Below, in pieces: positions 58,479-64,000 of a stretch of DNA of 64,000 nucleotides. Source of the stretch: Rhodobacteraceae bacterium HTCC2150 (GTDB lineage Bacteria; Pseudomonadota; Alphaproteobacteria; Rhodobacterales; Rhodobacteraceae). The DNA is taken from NCBI GenBank assembly GCA_000169395.1, contig AAXZ01000007.1, forward strand, positions 43,836 to 107,835, written 5' to 3'. The translations under genes and the position numbers were made by a program. Position 1 is the first letter of the stretch. Every line of letters starts with the position of its first letter. Below the pieces are notes generated by a model that ran no database searches, was not told the origin of the DNA, and was given only the letters and a program-made list of their open reading frames with translations.

Positions 58479-58928
58479 TTATTCAGAACACGTTGGGTAT
58501 TCGGGGCAAATACGTTTTTGGGTGCGCGAAATCATCTTGTTTACGTCTTCGGTATAACCTGTCCAAGCCGCCTCACCACAAATCGCATATCCGTGGTTTG
58601 AAAGAAGATTTTCAAAAGATAGAGCCAGATTTTCATCAAACAAAACAGCTTCTTCTGCGGTGAACAAAAGATGTTCCACAAAGAAATCATAGGAAATGGC
58701 ACGATCTGGTGTGAAGTTTGGACAGTCCCCAGGTCGGGCGAGTTCGGGGTTTTTAATAGAAAGAGATAAAAACTCGCGGTAAATTTCTTTGCCTGCTTGC
58801 GTGTCGTGCAATTGTTGCGTTGCATCGATTTGCAATTTGACGCCTGCCAACGCCAAAACGGCAACCAAAGCGGTGATTGCTGTGCCGATGGCCGTTACAG
58901 TTTCGGCATTTCGTTTAATCCAACTCAT
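58479..58928 (-). CDS. 149-aa membrane-anchored hypothetical protein
   Basis: One N-terminal hydrophobic helix (about 12-31) followed by a soluble domain containing five cysteines (GDCPNF, AICGEA, RICPEYPTCSE). The ATG at 58928 overlaps the agmatine deiminase stop (ATGA), so it is the last gene of the dnaB unit. It is reminiscent of the 164-aa protein in nuo in layout (one helix plus soluble region) but not in sequence. Function unknown. Confidence 0.68.
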   Translation of the reverse strand: MSWIKRNAETVTAIGTAITALVAVLALAGVKLQIDATQQLHDTQAGKEIYREFLSLSIKNPELARPGDCPNFTPDRAISYDFFVEHLLFTAEEAVLFDENLALSFENLLSNHGYAICGEAAWTGYTEDVNKMISRTQKRICPEYPTCSE

Positions 58929-60004
58929 GTGGCAGGCATTTGTTGGGTCGCGCAATGAATGCCGCCACCGACCTCACCCAAGGGGTCGACGTTTAGGGTG
59001 ACGATTTCACTATTTGGATAGTGCTGTTTAAGGGCGGCCAATGCGATTGCGTCGGTCACAGGGTCACCAAATTGGGCCGCGATCAGCCCACCGTTGCAAA
59101 CATAATAATTCGCGTAAGACGCCACAAAATCCAAGGATTTTACGCGCGGTCGCGTTGGTTCTGGGATCACATCCAACGTCAACCCTGCATCAAGTAAGAT
59201 GTCATGCGTTTCAAGCGCGGCCATGTGAAAAGGATCAGTTTCATCTGGGTTGTCTGGCAACTGGATCAATACCCGATCACGGCTGGTAAAACGCGCAAGG
59301 CTGTCGATATGGTAATCGGTAATGTCCTCATTCCAAAGGCCCGGCGCCCAAATGACGCGATCCGCACCAAAGGCCGTAAGCAGTCGGCGTTCGATCTGAG
59401 GGCGTGTTAGATTGTTGCGGTTTTTGTTGACCCAACTGCTTTCATGGGCAATCAGCGTGCCGCGCCCATCTTGATCAAGGCCACCAGACTCGCCAACTAA
59501 ACCAGTGTCACGAATGGGTAAATCCAGTACCTGCGCTACCTCGGCAGCAATATTGCCGTCTCTTTTGTGAATTTGTTTGCCACCCCATCCATTGAAATTT
59601 AGCTGCGTGATGGCGCGCTGCCCTTCAGGGTTAATGGCAAATAAGGGACCGGAATCTCTTGCCCACAAGTCTTCTGTGGGGATGTCCCATAGTTCTACTT
59701 TGTTTGACAAAAAACGCCTTGCTTTGGCGTGGTCTGCTTTGGCGGCCAGCATGATAACTGGTTCAAAATCAACAATTGTATTAGCAATATCTGCAATTGT
59801 TTGTTGCAACATACCCAGAAAGACCCGATCTGGGTGCACTTGTCTGTTCACAGGCCATTGCATGAAGGTCGCCTCATGGGCGTCTTCTTCTGCCGGAACT
59901 TTAAATCCTTGACGAACACCAGCCATTACATTTCCTGCAGATAGTAGGCCTGCGGCACTTGCCGCACCCATTCCTAAAGCATCACGTCGACTAAAAAACG
60001 TCAT
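58925..60004 (-). CDS. Tat-exported agmatine deiminase / peptidylarginine-deiminase-like enzyme
   Basis: A 359-residue guanidine-modifying enzyme of the PPAD/AguA class. N-terminal twin-arginine signal (FSRRDALGMGAASAAGLLSA, cleavage near VMA-GV). Active-site residues: WARDSGP, GLVGESGGLDQDG, DYHIDSLARF and the nucleophile Cys351 in GGGIHCATQQMP. It would hydrolyse agmatine to N-carbamoylputrescine or act on arginine residues, in the periplasm. It follows dnaB by nine bases. The window's TatABC would export it. Confidence 0.87.
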   Translation of the reverse strand: MTFFSRRDALGMGAASAAGLLSAGNVMAGVRQGFKVPAEEDAHEATFMQWPVNRQVHPDRVFLGMLQQTIADIANTIVDFEPVIMLAAKADHAKARRFLSNKVELWDIPTEDLWARDSGPLFAINPEGQRAITQLNFNGWGGKQIHKRDGNIAAEVAQVLDLPIRDTGLVGESGGLDQDGRGTLIAHESSWVNKNRNNLTRPQIERRLLTAFGADRVIWAPGLWNEDITDYHIDSLARFTSRDRVLIQLPDNPDETDPFHMAALETHDILLDAGLTLDVIPEPTRPRVKSLDFVASYANYYVCNGGLIAAQFGDPVTDAIALAALKQHYPNSEIVTLNVDPLGEVGGGIHCATQQMPAT

Positions 60005-60013
60005 ACCCCGCCT

Positions 60014-61513
60014 TTAAAAGCTCGTTTCACCATCGCCGCTTTGTTGCCAAGGCTTGGCCAAGTTGCCAAATCTTGTAAATTGCCCCTCAAAACTAAGTTC
60101 AACGGTGCCAATTGGGCCGTGACGTTGTTTGCCGATGATAACTTCGGCTTTGCCGTGCAGGCGTTCCATATCTTCTTGCCAAGTTGCCAACTTGTCCAAC
60201 TCGTGATCACCCGGTTTTTCACGTTCTTTGTAATATTCTTCGCGGAACACGAACATAACAACGTCGGCGTCTTGCTCAATTGATCCAGATTCACGCAAAT
60301 CTGACAATTGTGGGCGTTTGTCTTCGCGGCTTTCAACGGCACGGGACAACTGGGAAAGGGCGATTACCGGAATATCCAATTCCTTGGCAATTGCTTTTAG
60401 ACCCTGGGTAATTTCCGAAACCTCATTCACGCGGCTGTCTTTGGCCGAGGCGGGGCGCACAAGTTGCAGATAGTCGATAATTAAGACATCCAGACCATGG
60501 GTCCGTTTAAGGCGACGTGCGCGTGCGGCAAGTGCGGAAATAGGCAGGGCAGCTGTGTCGTCAATATAAAGCGGGGCCGCCTCAAGCGTTTTAGCTGCCT
60601 CGACAAGGGATCTAAATTCTTGCTCGGACATATCGCCGGAACGCAAGCGGTGGCTGTCGATGCTGGCAGCATCTGCCAAAATACGGCCGGCAAGTTGTTC
60701 AGCGGACATCTCAAGAGAGAAGAACCCAACAACGCCGCCCTCAACGGCACCTTCAAGACCGTCTTGTCGCAAACCTTTGCGATATTTCTTGGCGATATTA
60801 AACGCGATGTTGGTCGCAAGCGAGGTTTTCCCCATCGATGGGCGACCAGCAAGGATCAACAAATCTGAACGGTGTAATCCGCCAAGTTTTCCGTCCATGT
60901 CATCAAGACCCGTTGAGGTGCCTGACATTTTGCCGTCGTTCTGATAGGCATTATTTGCAACATTCACCGCATCGGTTAGCGCGCGAAGAAACGATTGAAA
61001 GCCGCTGTCGGTTTTGCCTTGTTCGCCCAGCTTATAAAGCAGCTGTTCGGCCTCAACGATTTGATCTTTTGGCTCAGAGGCTACATCTACTGCCGCGGCC
61101 TTGGCTGAAATGTCCCGCCCCAAGCCGATTAATTCTCGACGGATCGCCAGATCATAGATCATTTGGGCATAATCTTTGGCCGCAAATGATGAAATTGCGG
61201 CACCGGCCATACGGGCAAGGTAAGTTGTTCCGCCAAGCTCTTTTAAGCCCTCATCGTCTTCCAAAAAGGGCTTTAGCGTAACTGGGCTGGCCAAAGCATT
61301 GCGATGGATGCGCGTTGCGGCAACGTCATAAATGCGTTGATGCACGGGTTCATAGAAATGTTCGGATTTTACAATTGCCGAAATGCGGTCAAACAGATCA
61401 TTATTCGTTAAAATTGCACCCAACAGCTGTTGTTCTGCTTCAATATTATGAGGCAGGGATTCTGTATCTGCAGCGATGATAGCTGTTGGCTTTAGTGGCG
61501 CAATTTCGTTCAT
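60014..61513 (-). CDS. dnaB: replicative DNA helicase
   Basis: A 499-residue hexameric helicase that unwinds DNA at the replication fork. The N-terminal domain begins after a short variable segment (LPHNIEAEQQLLGAIL); the RecA-like domain has Walker A AGRPSMGKTS, Walker B DVLIIDYLQL and LSQLSRAVE. AAAGGGGAT precedes the ATG. A promoter and a DnaA-box-like site are visible upstream. Confidence 0.95.
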   Translation of the reverse strand: MNEIAPLKPTAIIAADTESLPHNIEAEQQLLGAILTNNDLFDRISAIVKSEHFYEPVHQRIYDVAATRIHRNALASPVTLKPFLEDDEGLKELGGTTYLARMAGAAISSFAAKDYAQMIYDLAIRRELIGLGRDISAKAAAVDVASEPKDQIVEAEQLLYKLGEQGKTDSGFQSFLRALTDAVNVANNAYQNDGKMSGTSTGLDDMDGKLGGLHRSDLLILAGRPSMGKTSLATNIAFNIAKKYRKGLRQDGLEGAVEGGVVGFFSLEMSAEQLAGRILADAASIDSHRLRSGDMSEQEFRSLVEAAKTLEAAPLYIDDTAALPISALAARARRLKRTHGLDVLIIDYLQLVRPASAKDSRVNEVSEITQGLKAIAKELDIPVIALSQLSRAVESREDKRPQLSDLRESGSIEQDADVVMFVFREEYYKEREKPGDHELDKLATWQEDMERLHGKAEVIIGKQRHGPIGTVELSFEGQFTRFGNLAKPWQQSGDGETSF

Positions 61514-61578
61514 TTTGATTTGATCCCCTTTGGGATGTGTTTAACGTCGGTTTTTCAGTTGGGCAAAATGTATGTTTC

Positions 61579-61587
61579 TGTGGATAT
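61579..61587. promoter_or_regulatory. DnaA-box-like site in the dnaB leader
   Basis: TGTGGATAT matches the DnaA box (TGTGGATAA) at eight of nine positions. It lies between the candidate dnaB promoter and its start codon. A single imperfect site may be chance. Confidence 0.3.
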
Positions 61588-61602
61588 GTACCATTTAAAA
61601 AA

Positions 61603-61631
61603 ATGATACCACATTTGGTCAGCCAAACCAA
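61603..61631 (-). promoter_or_regulatory. candidate dnaB promoter
   Basis: Minus strand TTGGTT (61626-61631), 17-nt spacer and TATCAT (61603-61608), about 90 bases before the dnaB start. The -10 matches five of six positions. Confidence 0.42.
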
Positions 61632-61650
61632 CCGCCCCACGATATCTTGC

Positions 61651-61751
61651 GAAAACTTGCCGAAAAAATTATTTGAGTTCGGTTAACTCTTTCCACAGAG
61701 GCAATTAGGCCAATTCGACCGTGCCCCTGTGAAATTTGAAAACTTGCCGAA
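61651..61751. repeat. 14-bp direct repeat between pyrE and dnaB
   Basis: GAAAACTTGCCGAA occurs at 61651-61664 and again at 61738-61751, 87 bases apart, in the 256-base gap upstream of dnaB. No further copies noticed in the window. They may bind a regulator. Confidence 0.7.
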
Positions 61752-61769
61752 TCGTGGGTACGACAAGCT

Positions 61770-62453
61770 TTAGCTTTTGGCTTGATACGCTTCTTGCCAT
61801 TCACGCGGCGCATTCAGGAATTTTTCAACTTCGGCAAGCGTTTCCTCATCGAAGGTTTTGTCTTCGCGTGCAACGGCCAGTACATCCCACCAAGTGCATA
61901 AATAGTGCAAGTTGATGCCGTGATCGCCAAGGTTCTTTTCGGTTCCTGGGAAAATGTCGTAAAAGAAAATCACGGCAGTATCACCGCAGGTAGCACCTGT
62001 TTCACGAATGGCCTCGACAAATGAAACTTTTGAGCCGCCATCAGTTGTCAGATCTTCAACCAGCAAAACATTTTGACCCTCTGTCATCACGCCTTCGATG
62101 CGGGCGTTGCGACCGTAACCTTTGGGCTTTTTGCGCACATAAGTCATCGGCAATGCTAGGCGTTCCGCCATCAATGCACCAAACGGAATACCAGCGGTTT
62201 CCCCACCCGCCACGTTATCAAACGCCTCAAAGCCAGCGTCGCGCATAACTGTACATGCAAGAAAGTCCATCAATGTTGTGCGAATACGCGGAAAGCTGAT
62301 CAATTTACGACAATCAACATAAGTTGGACCGGGCAGGCCTGAGGCATAGATAAATGGTTCGCGTGCATTGAAGTCGACGGCCTTGATTTCAAGCAACATG
62401 CGTGCGGTCAAACGTGCAATTTCTTCTTTGGCGGGAAAGGATGTTGGGATCAT
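61770..62453 (-). CDS. pyrE: orotate phosphoribosyltransferase
   Basis: A 227-residue enzyme converting orotate and PRPP to OMP in pyrimidine synthesis. The PRPP loop is [14 protein letters not shown], close to the usual VEDVxTxGxS, and [14 protein letters not shown] precedes the catalytic KPKGYGRNA loop. It lies 48 bases after pyrC and is probably in the same transcript. Confidence 0.94.
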   Translation of the reverse strand: MIPTSFPAKEEIARLTARMLLEIKAVDFNAREPFIYASGLPGPTYVDCRKLISFPRIRTTLMDFLACTVMRDAGFEAFDNVAGGETAGIPFGALMAERLALPMTYVRKKPKGYGRNARIEGVMTEGQNVLLVEDLTTDGGSKVSFVEAIRETGATCGDTAVIFFYDIFPGTEKNLGDHGINLHYLCTWWDVLAVAREDKTFDEETLAEVEKFLNAPREWQEAYQAKS

Positions 62454-62501
62454 TTGATATTCCTTTTAGGTGATGGCGTGCTTGTTCTGGATGTGCGTAA
62501 A

Positions 62502-63539
62502 CTATTCGGCGACATGCCAATGCAATGGAAAACCAGGATCAAAAACAGTCACTGGCCCTGCGCCCGTTTCGATCTTGGCCGGAAATTCAACGGGTGTTTC
62601 AGATTTTCTTAGCGTGATTTTGTCGGCGTTGGATGCCAACCCGTAATGCGCCGGACCATTCAATGAGGCAAAGCGCTCAAGGTTTTCAAGTTTGCCCTCG
62701 TTTTCAAAGACATGCGCTAAACAAGACATGGTATTGGTGGCGGTAAAGCATCCAGCGCAGCCGCAACCGCTTTCTTTCAATGGATCGATATGCGGTGCAG
62801 AGTCTGTGCCTAAGAAAAATTTTGCATTTCCTGATGTGGCCGCTGCAACCAATGCATCACGGTGCAAGGCCCGCTTTGCGACGGGCAAGCAGTAGTAATG
62901 CGGGCGAATACCGCCAACCAAAATGTCATTGCGGGTAATAATCAGATGGTGCGTAGTGATCGTCGCGCCCATGTTTTCGGCTGCATTCACATAATCAACA
63001 CCGTCTTTGGTGGTGACATGTTCGAGTGTTACCTTAAGATCGGGATTTGCACGTCGAATAGGATCCATCACGCGATCCAAAAACACGGCCTCGCGATCAA
63101 AAATGTCGATGTCCGCATCTGTCACTTCGCCGTGGAAACACAAAGGTAGGCCAATTTCGGCCATTTTTTCCAAGACTGGACGCACTTTGTCAAAATCAGA
63201 TACGCCGCTTGCGGAATTTGTCGTGGCGCCTGCTGGGTACAATTTGACGGCTTTTATTAAGCCGCTTGCGTGGGCAGCAGCAACATCAGCAGGATCAGTA
63301 TCCTCTGTCAAATATAGGGTCATAAGGGGTTCAAAGGTGGAACCATCGGGCAGGGCGGTCATAATCCGGTCGCGATAGGCGATGGCGTCTGTGGTGCGAA
63401 CGACGGGTGGTACCAGATTGGGCATGATGATCGCGCGTCCAAAATCGCGGGCTGTTTCAGGCAAAATTCCAGTCAGCATATCGCCGTCACGCAAGTGTAA
63501 GTGCCAATCATCTGGTCGCGTTATCGTCAGCGTCGTCAT
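62502..63539 (-). CDS. pyrC: dihydroorotase
   Basis: A 345-residue zinc amidohydrolase closing carbamoyl-aspartate to dihydroorotate. [10 protein letters not shown] carries the metal-binding Hx[13 protein letters not shown] the carbamylated lysine, and GTDSAPH the catalytic aspartate. Length and motifs fit the E. coli PyrC type. The start at 63539 follows AAGGGGA; the frame opens at 63575. Confidence 0.94.
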   Translation of the reverse strand: MTTLTITRPDDWHLHLRDGDMLTGILPETARDFGRAIIMPNLVPPVVRTTDAIAYRDRIMTALPDGSTFEPLMTLYLTEDTDPADVAAAHASGLIKAVKLYPAGATTNSASGVSDFDKVRPVLEKMAEIGLPLCFHGEVTDADIDIFDREAVFLDRVMDPIRRANPDLKVTLEHVTTKDGVDYVNAAENMGATITTHHLIITRNDILVGGIRPHYYCLPVAKRALHRDALVAAATSGNAKFFLGTDSAPHIDPLKESGCGCAGCFTATNTMSCLAHVFENEGKLENLERFASLNGPAHYGLASNADKITLRKSETPVEFPAKIETGAGPVTVFDPGFPLHWHVAE

Positions 63540-63771
63540 CTTGCATCCCCTTTGGCTAGCAGCACATCGTATCAATTATTCTGTTGCCTGTCCTATTGCC
63601 AGTGCTTTGGCCGTAAGGAAAGCCGTTTTGCACATGAACAGCGTTAAATTAGTGTTCAAATGGATGCATTAAGTTGGATTTAGCTCAGAAGCCAAGAAAA
63701 TGCTTTCCCTTGCTTGACGCGCACGTTAAATTTTGCGGCACACTGTCAGACCACTCTTGAAAGGTGTTTTT

Positions 63772-64000
63772 ATGTTGGGAAGTTTAATTATCGGTGCGTT
63801 GGCCGGTGCGCTGACGCGTTGGGCCGAGGTGCAAGTCAAGCCACTGATCGAAAAACTAGAAGTCAAAGGTACCGATGTTGACGATCGTGAAATCTTGGTT
63901 TTAACCTTTGTTCTTTCTATGTTGGCTGGTGCGATCATTCTTTGGTTGTTTGGAATGAGCGGCACGTCGTTTTGGCTGGTTCTTGGCGCCGTTTTGGGTT
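63772..64000 (+). CDS. membrane protein, 5' part (runs off the window)
   Basis: An ATG at 63772 after AAAGG opens a frame still open at the last base (76 codons seen). The product starts MLGSLIIGALAGALTRWAEV, has a charged stretch with KGTDVDDRE and then hydrophobic helices (LVLTFVLSMLAGAIILWLFG). Divergent from pyrC. Family not recognised. Confidence 0.7.
   Translation, partial: MLGSLIIGALAGALTRWAEVQVKPLIEKLEVKGTDVDDREILVLTFVLSMLAGAIILWLFGMSGTSFWLVLGAVLG

Noticed and set aside
61651..61751. CRISPR-like or iteron array before dnaB
   Set aside because: Only two copies of a 14-bp unit with 73 bases between them; no cas genes or further repeats.

Overview
The window is a stretch of chromosome from an alphaproteobacterium, very probably a member of the Rhodobacterales (Roseobacter-like). 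The evidence is the nuo operon with family-specific extra genes (DUF5337, three DUF5333-like genes, a NuoE with a helix-hairpin-helix tail), a Rhodobacterales-type Hint protein, the surE-pcm-nlpD and tatABC neighbourhoods, and a short intergenic hairpin motif of the kind scattered through this order. Base composition looks near 50% GC. I see no tRNA, rRNA, CRISPR array, insertion sequence or phage gene.

Positions 1-10619: the end of an unknown gene and a DegT-family aminotransferase are followed by a leucine/isovalerate degradation operon: isovaleryl-CoA dehydrogenase, an LprI-like secreted protein, an acyl-CoA ligase, both methylcrotonyl-CoA carboxylase subunits, a GST-like protein, HMG-CoA lyase and methylglutaconyl-CoA hydratase. 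Many genes overlap by 4 nt, and a palindromic operator candidate lies upstream. Positions 10620-33703: respiratory complex I, nuoA to nuoN, all 14 subunits. Between them sit many non-subunit genes, including two very small membrane-protein genes (57 and 36 aa), a membrane protein sharing a C-terminal HhH domain with NuoE, three DUF5333 paralogues, two lipoproteins, a methyltransferase-like gene and a cysteine-free CMD-family gene. A three-gene cassette on the opposite strand interrupts the operon between nuoF and nuoG. After nuoN come birA, coaX and rnj, ending at a bidirectional terminator.

Positions 37032-47591: a DEAD-box helicase and prfC (minus strand), a Hint protein with Ser in place of the nucleophilic Cys, a possible MarR fragment, a divergent SDR, an orphan iron/polyamine-type ABC ATPase, a WYL-domain regulator with a very regular operator array, then tatABC and a DUF815 ATPase. 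Positions 47625-63539 are almost entirely minus strand: an NTF2-like gene; surE-pcm-nlpD; purF-SDR; alr-mlaE-mlaF-pqiA-like-radA-cvpA closed by a terminator; dnaB-agmatine deiminase-membrane protein; pyrC and pyrE. A membrane protein gene runs off the right edge.

How they fit together: leucine breakdown yields acetyl-CoA, acetoacetate and reducing power that feeds complex I. BirA would charge the biotin carrier of LiuD. TatABC would export the Tat-signal-bearing agmatine deiminase. The most novel-looking material is the set of extra genes inside the nuo operon, especially the shared HhH cassette of NuoE and its membrane-anchored neighbour, and the overlapping micro-genes.
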